Position numbers and translations under genes: made by a program
Shown here: one piece after another, positions 22,871 through 34,300 of the stretch
Layout of the letters: every line of letters begins with the position of its first letter
Numbering within the stretch: position 1 is the first letter of the stretch
Notes under the pieces: generated by a model
What the model was told of the DNA's origin: nothing
Seen by the model: the letters and a program-made list of their open reading frames with translations, nothing else
Databases searched by the model: none
NCBI RefSeq assembly: GCF_001632365.1
Contig: NW_024468523.1
Span: 124,001-188,000, forward strand
Source: Laetiporus sulphureus 93-53
Taxonomy: Eukaryota; Basidiomycota; Agaricomycetes; Polyporales; Laetiporaceae
Direction of reading: 5' to 3'
DNA length: 64,000 nucleotides

Positions 22871-23553
22871 GACGAGTGGAGGGACCGAGATAGATTCATC
22901 CGGCAACAAGCCTCACTGTTATATAGAAGTTCGGTCGTGTTGACACCGGGCGGCTCGCTCGTTCTAGTCACAGGAGATACAATTGGAGTCGCATGGGTCC
23001 GTGGAATTGAGCCAACCTATCTCATGAAGCGCAGGACGAATGCGCAGCTTATGCGTAAGCCGGCCCTACGTTCTAGCATAGGGCTTGTTATTCCAATGCG
23101 ATAACATGGGTCTTGTTACGGTCATTTGGGGGATTTGGAAATGCACGATGGTGAGATCTCATGGGAATGTTGCTTGCCTTCTCTTGCGGCGACGACGTTC
23201 AAGCGCTCCGGAGAGTCTCAGGCGCTCAAGCTCAAGTCGAACGTTTGGTCGTCCGGTGCTGGCTATTGGTTGGGCGACATCAACAGAATACCGAAAGATC
23301 ATCAATTCCCATCTTCCCGTCATGGGATGAGTCTGGCATGGTACTCACTGTTGTAAGGTGAAGAACAGTCATCCGCGCCGCACGGAAGATGTTCCAGTTG
23401 CAGTGCATACAGTCGCGGACAACCAAAGTCGACAAAAATAAAAATACATTTATTCCGCCCGAACGGCTCGTTACTTTTCGATTTTGACTGCAGATTCAGA
23501 CTCAGAAACGTCCAAAATCACTTTCTTTGTATTTTTCCCGTGCATTTTTGGCA

Positions 23554-23941
23554 TCCGCCAAATTTTTGGTCGAAAATCTGAATGTTTTTCGGCTACAGAC
23601 ACGCGGATCAGGTACTATTAGTTCAAAACTGCCTCGATTGGAACATATTATCATCTGAGTCTTCAGTAGAGAAGGGTTAGAAGGAGCTAGAGCTGTTGTT
23701 TGATTGTATAGCCCAGACATGTTTTTGACTGTGCGAGCCTTGTTGTGACCACGCACCATAATATATGACTTGTTGGTCACGAGCCCCAGTCACAACGGCC
23801 AACTTGCGTAATTGTTTGCCCAATTTTCATCGTTGGTTTTGGTGAACTTTCCATAAAATGATATAAAGGAGCTCAAAAGGAGTCGATTGGCGTATTTTAC
23901 GTGATTTTTAGGCCTGTTTTGAGGGGTCCGCCAAATTTTTG
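23554..23941. repeat. 15-nt direct repeat pair
   Basis: TCCGCCAAATTTTTG occurs exactly at 23554-23568 and again at 23927-23941, 373 bp apart. The second copy is flanked on both sides by GAGGGGT. Confidence 0.75.
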
Positions 23942-24295
23942 AGGGGTTCTGGGTCACAAAATCACCTTTTGCAGGCAAACAGTTCACAGGATTTACCTCA
24001 AATTTATTTACAGACACCCCCTCATCAATCCAGATCGATTCTGATACATATCGGACATTCTAGAAATATTTCTTAAAATTGTCGTGTTTGGCTGTCCACG
24101 ACTGTATGTCGATCAAAGTCAACTAACGCACAGGTAACGCATAGGATAGGATACACAGCAGATTTATCAATGTGGAAAATAGTGTGGGAATGTCGACTGA
24201 TGTCTTACATTTGCGGCAAAGGTTTGCCAATGTAGCATTTAAATCGCAAATAGTTCACATTCACAGCCAAAGTGATGAAGGTTGGACCTGCGTGG

Positions 24296-24314
24296 TCCGG
24301 CGGAATCCGCCGGA
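24296..24314. repeat. 19-bp palindrome, 9-bp arms
   Basis: TCCGGCGGA-A-TCCGCCGGA: two perfect 9-bp arms around one base. It is GC-rich inside an AT-rich island, and further CCGG-containing units follow immediately (CGCCGGATAGCCGG). Confidence 0.85.
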
Positions 24315-25009
24315 TTACGCCGGATAGCCGGAAGTGATACATTTTCAGCATGAAATGCCATAGTTGCAAATATTTGTCACATGTGTAAGAAATCAGTCGA
24401 CATTCACACACAATTTCCCACCTTGATAAATTGTGTCATGTCTGCCGTGATACTTACTATCAGTGGTCCACTAATGCAATTTTTTCAGAGTGTCACGTCC
24501 TATTCTGCTGTCAGTGAGCAGACCCCCTCGGAGATTTTATTCTTACAAATACTGGGGTCTTGAGAATACTGAGAAATATTTGTGAGTGAACAGGATGTGA
24601 AGTGGATGAATCCGAGGATGACTTCCGGTCGCAACACCAATGCAATTATCAAGAATCATCAGCCACCGTGTGAACGTCTTCATTTTGACAGTCCGATCCG
24701 GCACCACTGAAAATGGATGTTCTCCGACGCAGCTCCGCCATTCTCAGCTCGAATGGACCTTCTAAACCTTCCTTATTTGGGTATGATTCTCGTTCTGGCA
24801 GCCACTCACTCCTTACACTTCTCCCAGAGAACACAGGGCTCGTGCAATATATGTCGGCTTCTGTCAACATAGAGTTCACATATATACGAAATCTACCTGA
24901 GAGCCTCATGAGACCACGTTCAGCTGTACGAGCAAGCGAGCCTCGGGAAAGCTTCAAAATGAGGCTCTTCACTGTAAGTACTCGTCCCATATGCTAGCAA
25001 CATGCAATG

Positions 25010-25080
25010 TCAAAAATCTGAATAGACAGCCTTGGCTGTGATACTTGCATGTACATTGCGTGAATTTTTCAGATTTTTGA
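25010..25080. repeat. Inverted repeat, hairpin-forming
   Basis: TCAAAAATCTGAA (25010-25022) is the exact reverse complement of TTCAGATTTTTGA (25068-25080). A second inner pair GCAATGT/ACATTGC (25004-25010 and 25053-25059) overlaps it. The arrangement resembles the end or remnant of a small inverted-repeat element. Confidence 0.7.
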
Positions 25081-25480
25081 ACGCGTTATTCAGACGGGAA
25101 AGACGTGAATTGCATTAGGGTTGCAATTGCATTGTGGGGCCACTGAGACAGTTTGAATGATCATGTGGTTCCGTGATGAAATGGCCGATCATCCAGAATC
25201 AACATTCATTGGAGTTCCTCTTGAGTTATTGGCCTCGCTACGTTCCACACACAATCAGACACTAGTAGGTCATGGCATCATATATACGAGGTATATACAT
25301 TTTTACAAACCAGTCCGCATTGCGAGCCACTCATGTGCGATCGCGTACCATCAGCGTGTACAATACAACGACGACCGTAGTTTAAATAGATGATGGGTGT
25401 AGCAAGTGCTATCTATAAAATATGTTATGGTCCCCAAAGTAAAGTTGCAGGCGCCTCCTTTTCAACGACACGTAGGACGC

Positions 25481-27794
25481 TCAATGGGTGGGGCGAGCAG
25501 AATCGTCATACGGGTTGGTAAATGCCTCGCTCTCTGGCTCGTATGCTTTGTCGTTGCCGAAATGTGCTGTCGGGATCATGGTGGGAACCTGCCTGTACTG
25601 CTTGTTCCTCGATGACCTGACAACGCTGACTAGCACTGCAATCAGAAGCACGAGCACTGCAGCAACCAGGCCCATGATGATGTACGAATTGCGCAACAAA
25701 TCGCTGTTGTCTGAGGAGGAACCAGCAGATGGTGAGGCCGAAGACGCAGCAAGTTCGTCAGCCAACTTGTCCTTAGCCGCTGCCGATGATGTGATTGAAG
25801 CTGTACACACGGACATCAATACAGCGCTACATGGCGAGAGTGGCGCACAGACCTGATGTCGACGTAGGCGTCACTAAGGAGTAGGTGGTCGTTGCCGACG
25901 CAACTTCACCGGAAGAGGAGACGTTGGCGAACTGGCTGTATTCAGATCCTGCAATTCGGAGCAAGTTCGCATGATCAAAGTTTGCCCAAGCTTCATCCGC
26001 ATCCGTTATCTGTTCAGCGTATGACATGAGTCTAGATAAGCTGTGACGAATCTGAGCTGCTGGCGACTCACACTCAGGATCTGCATGTATGGCGATTCGT
26101 CGCCACTGCCAGTGAAGTTCTTGCCGAAGTTCATGAGGCTGTATACGTTGCGCAGGAACGCATCGCCCAAGATCCAGTCTAGCAGACCCCCGTCTATACG
26201 TCAGTTTGTTCTTCCTATACGTCAAACTTGAGACTCACCAACTCCGGCGCCATCAGGTGTAGCGGAGAATGCTCCAGCGCAAAAGAAAGTGCCATCGTCG
26301 TTAACTTGAATATTCGTCGCATCAATAGGGTTCATGGGATACACGCTCGACCTAGCGTCGCTTTCCGATAAAGATTGATGCTTGCTTCAATCAGTCGCGA
26401 AATAACATACCCGAAAACCATGCTGATGTTGACCTTGGTCGTGCAGGGCAAAACGTACCTCCCGAGAGTCTCGTTCCACACTGAGCCAGGTAAGTCTTTG
26501 TACATCGCATCGACGTAGTACTCAGGTGCGTTCGCTGGAATGGTGACACGTCAGCCCCACTAGCTCTAATCTAGATAATCGCAAGTACACAAACCGAGGG
26601 CTGTTCCGGTGTCAAGAACGATCAAGGTCTGATTCTTGCTGGGCTCAGCGATCACCCCAACCGCCCTATCGGAAGCTGAATTAAACACCGCTTGAGAGGG
26701 GTGAACAGTGGTTTGCTTACCCGTTGGAATGGCCGGTGTAGTATTCGCCGTTGATGTAAACCCCATCCATGTATGTTTCCCAACCGAACTCAGAGACTAC
26801 AGGAAGTTTAGGAGCATTGGTGATCTCAGTGTAGTTCGATACAAGCTCAGCTTTAAGTCGTATTTCAGACCCAGTAAACACTGAAGACAGATGGTTCCGC
26901 ACCAATAGTCATAATACCACCTTCTGTGTAACCGAAATCCGAGCGAGAAAGGAGGAACGTGATGAAATTTGGCTCATCAGGGTTGAGGTTAAAAACCTAA
27001 AGGGTAAAGTCAGACATTACTCGAAGCGTCAAAACGAGCGTAATCGAGCCGAGATTCTCACATTCACGAGAAATGGAAAACCGTCATACGAGGAGTTCAC
27101 AAGATGATTGAAAACGCTCGATAGACTGGGCCTACAATAATTCTGCTGTTGAGCGATCACGGGTTCGAAACAGTACCGGGTACGTACGGGCCGACGCCTA
27201 ATAGACCGACGTCAATACCGTCATAACTGGCGTTGCTGCCAGGAGCATTTACTAGCAAATATTGAGCTTAAAAGAATTGAAGGTCGTGCGATAAGCTGAC
27301 TCACTGAAGGCTTGGCCGTTTACTGTGAATTCACCGAGCGAAACATTGCCAAGAACAATGGGGCCGGATGCAGCACTTGTGTCACTGAGAACGAGGGCTT
27401 GTAAGTTTGGGATCAAGTTATGCTGGTTAAATCACGTACACATACGCGACTGTAGCATTGATGCCGGTGTCTACGAGACCGTCAAGCGTGACGCCTTCCG
27501 TATTCAGCCAGAGATCGGCGCTGCCGGAATCGATTTGCACCTATGAATCAAAATGTGAAATGAAGATGAGAATGAAACCCAATGGCCATGGTTGATCCAC
27601 ACCTGGAACGGCTGCCCCTGAACATATACAGTGGCAGTATATAGGGCATCCTCGACATTCGTCCAACCTAAATTCCCGCCATAATGTGAATTGATAGAGA
27701 CGGTGGTAGAATGGATTTTGGCGCGGCGCTCAAAGGGAACGCTAAGTGCATGAGCGGTGCCGAGGAAAGGCAGGAGAAGGGGAACCAAGAGCAT
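25481..27794 (-). CDS. Pepsin-like aspartic protease (A1), membrane-anchored
   Basis: Extracellular or vacuolar-pathway aspartyl protease. The N-terminus is a signal peptide (MLLVPLLLPFLGTAHALS). The first catalytic site is QIDSGSADLW; the second is LIVLDTGTALG. Other typical pieces are GIDVGLLGVGPYVPG and ATPDGAG. A Ser/Ala-rich linker is followed by one membrane helix (YIIMGLVAAVLVLLIAVLV) and a cytosolic tail of about 45 residues (NKQYRQVPTMIPTAHFG) ending PTH. This architecture (protease, linker, single helix, short tail) differs from secreted polyporopepsins and from GPI-anchored yapsins. About nine exons with short introns; several middle borders were not fixed. Divergent from URK1 with 714 bp between starts. 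Confidence 0.9.
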
Positions 27795-28508
27795 GTCGAA
27801 GGGGTTGGTAAAAAGCAGAGCTGCGACGCCTGCTATATATCATGTACCGGCCACATGATGGAAAGGCCAACAACGAGTAAGCGGCATCATGATCAATTGA
27901 TGAGGCAAACCTGGAAAGGTCCGCACAGCCTAACGGGGTGCTGTCGCTACGGAAGAGCGATAGGGTCATTTCTGAAATCCGACAATCGGAGTAGCAAGTG
28001 GTTATAAGACGTTAGCGTTCACCATATGCGAGAAACCCGAGCACCATTCGCGCCTCATGTGGAGGGAGAGCTTTCATTGAGCCGCAGGATTCCATTTCAA
28101 ACGACGCCCGTCGGGCACGAGCATCATACCTTTTCATTTAATCGTCAGTACTCGAGTGCGCTAACCATAACGAGACAGCGCCCAATATGCGTTTGGGCTC
28201 TAATATGGACGCCATGCTGCATTGTGAAGTAAGACATCGCGAAGGAGTACCGAGTGCGCCGAGAGACCCTGGATCGTTTGAGATGCCCTCAAGGTGTGCC
28301 GGAGATACAACGCGCCGTATGTTATTGCGACGACATCGCTCGGGAATGGTAGTGATGGTGGTAGTGGGCACTGCAACATTTTGATGGTACTAGGCTGGTG
28401 GCAGCGCAGCCTGCAGGCACGCCCTGTCACAATACAGATGATACTCGTCACATCACGGCCTCGTGTCGCGCCATCGTGGCCAAGGCTCGCTGGGCTCACA
28501 ATCTAACA
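27795..28508. promoter_or_regulatory. Divergent upstream region of the aspartic protease and URK1
   Basis: 714 bp between the two start codons. No TATA element or repeat stood out; it presumably holds both promoters. Confidence 0.4.
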
Positions 28509-30958
28509 ATGTCCATCACCATGCATGCCACCACTGACAATGCGGGTGCAAGAACCCATCTTCAAAGGCCTCCTCTATCGCGGACGGTTACGGCGCTCAC
28601 AGCGCGCGATATTCTCTTGCAAGCCAAAAAGAATACAGTTCTCAAATCACACGGTCGTCCACCGTGGTATGTAGCTGCCGTTGTGTTTGGTGCGATCACA
28701 GGTTCATTGAGATTACATTCAGGTACGGAGAAGACGGTGCTCCCATAAGCGATGCGTTTGTAATCGGAATAGCTGGTACGAGAACCCATACGCGTAAATA
28801 GCTTAATACTTATGCTCAATTCTCAGGAGGATCTGCCAGCGGGAAGGTTTGTCCTCAATTCAACTTGAGGGATCTATTCGACGTGTTTAACGCGCATTCA
28901 GACACATGTAGCGCGTCAGATTGTCAAATCGCTGGGATCCATCCCAACGGTGATCATTCTCTCCCAAGTGAGTCGGCTGAGATAGCACATATGCGATCCC
29001 GGTATCTCATCTCCATTCAGGACAGCTTTTACAAGCGTCACACAAGAGAAGAGATTGACCTCGCGTTTGCTAATCGATTCGACTTAGATCATCCTGGTAC
29101 CAATATCTGCTTGTCATTCGCTACATGTGTATTGATCTAGATCTTTACAGATGCTATTGATATGCCCCTGTTTTCCTCTGTATGTGTTCTTACTGATCTT
29201 GCGCGTGCTTGGATCCGAGGTGTACTTGAACTTTGAAGGTTCATCATATTATGGTCCCGTGATGTCGCTTTTCGCAGCAGTGTCTAGCAGATTTGAAGGC
29301 CTGCAGACAGACCATTATGCCGGTCTACTCGTTTACGGAGCATCAGCGACTGGATGAAACCAGGTATCTGTACGGTGCTGCTATCATTATAGGTGAGAGC
29401 GCAATGTCGCTGTCGCCTCCTACGAGTATGCTCATCGAACGCACATGAAAGCGGAGGGGATTATGGTACTACATGACCAGTCCCTCAGGGATCTGTATGA
29501 TTTGAAGGTGTGTTGCCTCGTACCCAGGTGTCCGATCTATTCGACCTCGGTATCAGATTTTCGTCCAATGTGACTCGGATCTCATGCTCGCCCGCCGCAT
29601 TCGACGCGACGTGAAAGAGCGAGGCAGATCTGTCGACGGCATTCTTGAGCAGTAAGGGTTTCGGCAATATAGAGGTGTCAGTGGTCTTACAATACTTGTT
29701 TAGATATCTGCGATATGTGAAGCCTTCATATGACAACTTCGTACTGCCAACATCCCGCTATGCTCACATTGTGGGTAGATAATCATGCCTATTCTTGAGT
29801 CATGCTAATAAACAGTCCAGATCGTTCCTGGTTCTGACAATGCTGTAGCTATCGACCTCATCTCCACTCACGTCCGCCGCCAGCTCAGTGAACGCACCAC
29901 GCGGCTCCGGCAACGCTTCGCGGATGCAGGGCCGCGTGATCTTCTTCCTCACAATCATACCCCTAATCCCACGAAGGAATGCCTTAGGATCACACTCCTG
30001 CCTCAGACGCCTCAACTCCAGGTATACATCTCTGAATTTTACGATAGAAATCTACTAATAGACCAGCAGGGCATATTGACCGTGCTCAGAGATCGCACTA
30101 CCCGGCGAGGGGACTTCATCTTCTTCCTCGATAGATTAGCTACTCTGTTGGTAGAAAAAGCCACGGAGTTGTTACCATACCGTCCGAAGACCGTTGTCAC
30201 TCCTGTTGAGGTTGAGTCGCATGGTAAACAGTTAAATGCGGAGGTACGTCAGCTCATCACCGCCATCACATCGGTACTCAATTTTCTCAGTACGTTTGCG
30301 GAGTGTCAATCTTGCGATCGTACGTCTTCCAAACGGGATTGTGGTGGTGATGTTTTCTCACAGATGGCTGTAGCGGCGGCCCGTTGGAGCACGGGCTTCG
30401 CAGAGTGATCAACAACATAGCCATTGGATCGCTGTTGATTCAATCCGATGCCAGCACTGGCGAGCCGCTATTGTTGCACCTTCAGCTGCCTATTTGTATT
30501 CGCCACAGACATCTTGCAGAGCAAAGCTGGGTCTTTTTGCTCGACGCGCAGGTAAGTGTAATCTCGTTCAGTCTATTTACCTCCGTAACATGCTTCCATT
30601 TTATAGATCGGCACAGGAGCCGCAGCGTTCATGGCCATCAGAGTTCTTCTCGATCATGGTGTGCGCCAAGATCATATCATCTTCATCACGATCCTGGTTG
30701 CGCGTTCTGGAGGCATATCCGCGCTTCAACGTGCATTCCCTGACGTGCAGATTGTTTGTGCCGCGGTGGACGATGGACTGCGAGAACTCTGGCTGGAAGA
30801 TGAGGTGGAAGGCGAAGGTCACAGTAGCAGTGGGGGCCGTCGAGCCTGGGTAGTGGAGCCTGGGATGGGTCAGATCGGTGAGTGATGGTGGAGTGTGTTG
30901 TGAGATATGGAACGGCTGATAATCGTGGTCATGTTCAGGTGATCGTTACTACCTATGA
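28509..30958 (+). CDS. URK1: Uridine/cytidine kinase URK1 with C-terminal UPRT-like domain
   Basis: Pyrimidine salvage enzyme phosphorylating uridine and cytidine. After a short N-terminus (MSITMHATTDN) and LKSHGRPPWYGEDG, the P-loop IAGGSASGK/T is assembled across two introns. Kinase landmarks follow: IPTVIILSQDSFYKR, FANRFDLDHPDAIDMP, CLADLKACRQT, YSFTEHQRLDETRY, VQCDSDLMLARRIRRDVKER and NFVLPTSRYAHIIVPG. The C-terminal half is uracil-phosphoribosyltransferase-like: DRTTRRGDFIFFLDRLATLL, YVCGVSILRSGGPLEHGLR, FPDVQIVCAAVDDGLRELW and PGMGQIGDRYYL at the end. This fusion is the normal fungal/animal URK1 form. About 13 short introns; the last exon adds only seven codons (DRYYL end) after a 5' split glycine. 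Confidence 0.94.
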
Positions 30959-31368
30959 TAGCTATAGGTGACCTGGGACATCACTTGGAGCACAGGATAT
31001 TCATTGTTAGCATGTGATGGTTACTTTAATGATGACGTGTGAACATTCCGAGTCCTGATCTGCATACACAGCGCTTCACAGCTGCACTGCAGTCATGCTG
31101 TTATACGAAGCTAGCTCTCTTGTTGCTCAATGTGTGCACCATGCTCAATTAAATCATGGTGAATCAGTTCGGTCAAAGTCATGTCAGTAAAATGGTTATT
31201 CCAGAGTGCTGGACCACATTTGATGGGTATAGAAGTAAATGTAGCAAACAGGATACGAAGCTCAAAAACTATACAGCATAGATGTGAAGTATTGCAATCT
31301 CAATTATTCCAGAGTAAATATGAGATAGATCCATTACGATGGTTGCACTCGCAAACGTCTTGCAGAGA
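30959..31368. other. Intergenic region downstream of URK1 and the SYSV/CaaX gene
   Basis: 410 bp between two convergent genes, moderately AT-rich, no coding frame or repeat recognised. Confidence 0.4.
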
Positions 31369-34300
31369 TCACATCACTATGCACCATCTCGACTTCCTTC
31401 TTTCACCAACATCGCCATTAGCAGCGTTGGCTGTCGTTTCGAGCGCAGGAGAAGCCAAAGCACTGGTGGAACTCTTGGAAAACTCGCCCTCCGCGTTCTC
31501 ATGTGATAGCCGACCAGCGTGATGAGGCGACTTCGAGGAACTGGAGAACCATCCTCCCGGGAAGAAGCGAGAGGACGTGTTGGACCCATTCCTCGCACGG
31601 GTTGAGGGAGACTTGGGTTCGCCTTGAGTGGCTTGGTCTTGCTGTTCGCCATTCGCCGTTGTCAGCGGCGTCAATTCAGGTCTAGTCACGTTAATGAGAC
31701 GATGTAACAACCTAGCCGTAGCAATTACGCACTTGGATGCTTGGGTCTCCGAAGCCTCAATGACTCCAACTGCCTTCGGTGTTCCAGGCCCTTGCGTCGT
31801 GACAGAATATGATGGTGTCCACGGACGGGCAGGAGGCTCGCCAACAACGAGACCGTCATTGTTCTATGAGACGTGAGACGTTCGTCACGACGTGTGAGCG
31901 ACAGAAGAAGCTACCACCCACCGTTGACAACTGTTTCTGGACGATAACCTCAGTAACAATCTCTCGCACTGCCGTTTCTGCTTGCTCCTCAGCTTGTGTG
32001 ACAGGAGCCGGCAGCTGTTCCAATTGATCCAGTTCCTTTTCTTCCATGGCAATTGGACCGTTCAAAGGACTAGTGCCCTGTCGGGTCACAGAGTATGAAG
32101 GCGTCCACGGTGATTTTGGTCTCTCGGCGTCTTTGGTGGTGACAGTAGATACATCAACAGAAAGCTGTGGAAGATAGGTGTGAGATAGAAAGAATCACCA
32201 GAAAACTAGAAACATACCTGTGGAGCGGCTTGTGCATTAGATGCGAGGATGTCTGGCGAGGCTTCTTCGACTACCTCGATAATAGTGGTCTCGACCACAG
32301 GAAAGTCTGTTTGAACTGACGTGCTCTCGCTCGCAACCATGGCTGGCAAGGGTGCAAGTCCTTCTACATCAGCATCTTCAGTCGCACGTGCTATTTGCAA
32401 GGGACTAGTGCCTAGAGAGTTCACGGAGTAAGATGGGACCCAGGAAGCCGACTTTCCCTCCTCTCCAGCCTCATCCGTGATCACATCCGCCGCAGTGCCA
32501 TCGATATTCACCTAGATTGCAAATCAGATATGACCCTTAGCAGAGATAGCTTGGCATCCTTACGTCTGATACAGTGTCCTCGGTCGCCGAGACAACCGAT
32601 GGCACCGACTCTTGAGCAAAAGCGATGTTGCCGACAACCTCGGTTTCTGGAGCTGGGGAGATCGTTATCTGAACCGCCTCTGCTTCAACGACTTGTTCAT
32701 CGCTATTAGCATCCGCCGCAGCTTCGTCAAGTGGTTTCGGTGAATGCAAGGGACTGCCACCCTGCGAGCTGACCGAGTACGAACGGACCCACGTAGCTTT
32801 TGGAGGTTCTTCCGCGGCCTCCGTCGGTCCAAGCTTCGGCGAATGGACAGGGCTAGTACCTTGGGAGCTGACGGAATAGGAACGAACCCAAGTGGGCTTC
32901 GCTGCCTCTTCCTCGGTAGTCTCGGTAGCGTCCTGTCGGGATAAGAATTATTGAATAACTGGACAATACGGGCGATGCAGCAGAACGTACCTCCACTATA
33001 GAGACCTTCATTGCAGACGGTTCCTCGGTTAGGACGTCGACGATCTCGGCTCGGATCACAGGCACCGCGATCGCCGTTTCCTCGACCGTGGAGGACTCAG
33101 CCTGAGCCTCGTTCGCAGGCGGCGGAAGTTGCTCTAACTCCGCAATCTCCTCTTTGTCCTCATCAGCGTCGGCGTCAACTCCGGATCCTTGCCTGGTGAC
33201 GCTGTAGGACGGCGTCCACGGTGACTTAGGGCGCTCCGTCTCTGTTGCTGCTGCAGGGAGCGACCCTTCCGCAGCAGGAAGGTTGTCCTGTTCAACGACC
33301 TTGCCAGCTATATCCTCGCTGACGTCGATCGTCACAGCTGGGGTAGCGTCTTCTTCGACAACAGATATACCTGCCTCGGGCACGGCCTTCTCCGCAGCGC
33401 TAATGATACTCGTTGCAGGCACTTCTTGCTCCTGTATTCGTTTACTACGATGGGTGCCAGAAGCATTCGAGGAAGGACACACCTGATGAGACTCGACCAC
33501 CGCAGCGTCCTCAGCGTCATCGTGATCGAGATGTTCCAAGATCGGAACCTGAGCAGCGAGCTCCTGAACCCCGGCGCCAGCGACGGTTGCAAGGCCAGCC
33601 TGAAGAACATGGTGCGCGACTCCAGTAGATCCTTCTTGTGCGTCCTCCTTCGCTGCAGTTGCAGATTCTTCCGCAACGACTGGAGCTTCCTCACGGCTTG
33701 CCACTTGGTCGGCGTCAACGTAAGCTGCTGGCACGTGCTTCTCATCTAGCTGAGCGGCTTCATTTCCGGGCTAGCGTGAGTAGGATGACAATCATATATC
33801 AAACCACGGACAGAAGGGAATGTTAGAGTTTGAGAGCGCACCTGAGCCACGTTGTTTCCAGCTTGTTCGACTTCACCAGCTTGAACAACTTCCACCAACG
33901 TCTCAGTGGGCTGTTCCTGAGCCTTTGCGGCTGGTATGGATGTCTCAACCTCAGTATTGGCGACGGCAGTCTCAATAGGTGCTGATCCAGAATACTCTAT
34001 ATCTGTCACCTCTTCCGAAGTCACAATGGCAGGCTGAGCTTCGCCATCTACAGCTGGTAACTCTGAAGGTGCTTCAGGAACCGCTTCGGTCGTTACAATC
34101 GCAGCCTCCACCTGTAGTCAGGAAAACAGTCAGGTGAATCAGAATAAATAACATACATTAGTACTCACTGCAGCACTCAATGGCTCTTCCCCTCCTGCAA
34201 CAGCGGTGTCCGGCTCATATGTAGCAGTCGCTTCGGCAAGAATCGCCTCTGCAACAGACCCCTCCGCGATCAAAGAGCTTGCGGCCTCAGTCGACCCGGA

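Larger units (their letters stand above)
23430..25420. repeat. AT-rich island with dispersed short repeats
   Basis: This 2-kb stretch is visibly more AT-rich than the flanking genes, with runs of A/T and weak, short open frames on both strands. It holds a 15-nt exact direct repeat (23554-23568 and 23927-23941), a near-perfect palindrome at 24296-24314, and an inverted repeat at 25010-25080. The overall look is of decayed transposon sequence or small non-autonomous elements. No transposase, reverse transcriptase or terminal-repeat pair was recognised. Confidence 0.5.

Noticed and set aside
27160..27190. GGTTCGAAAC, resembling a tRNA B-box
   Set aside because: It lies in the aspartic protease gene and no cloverleaf, A-box or acceptor stem surrounds it.
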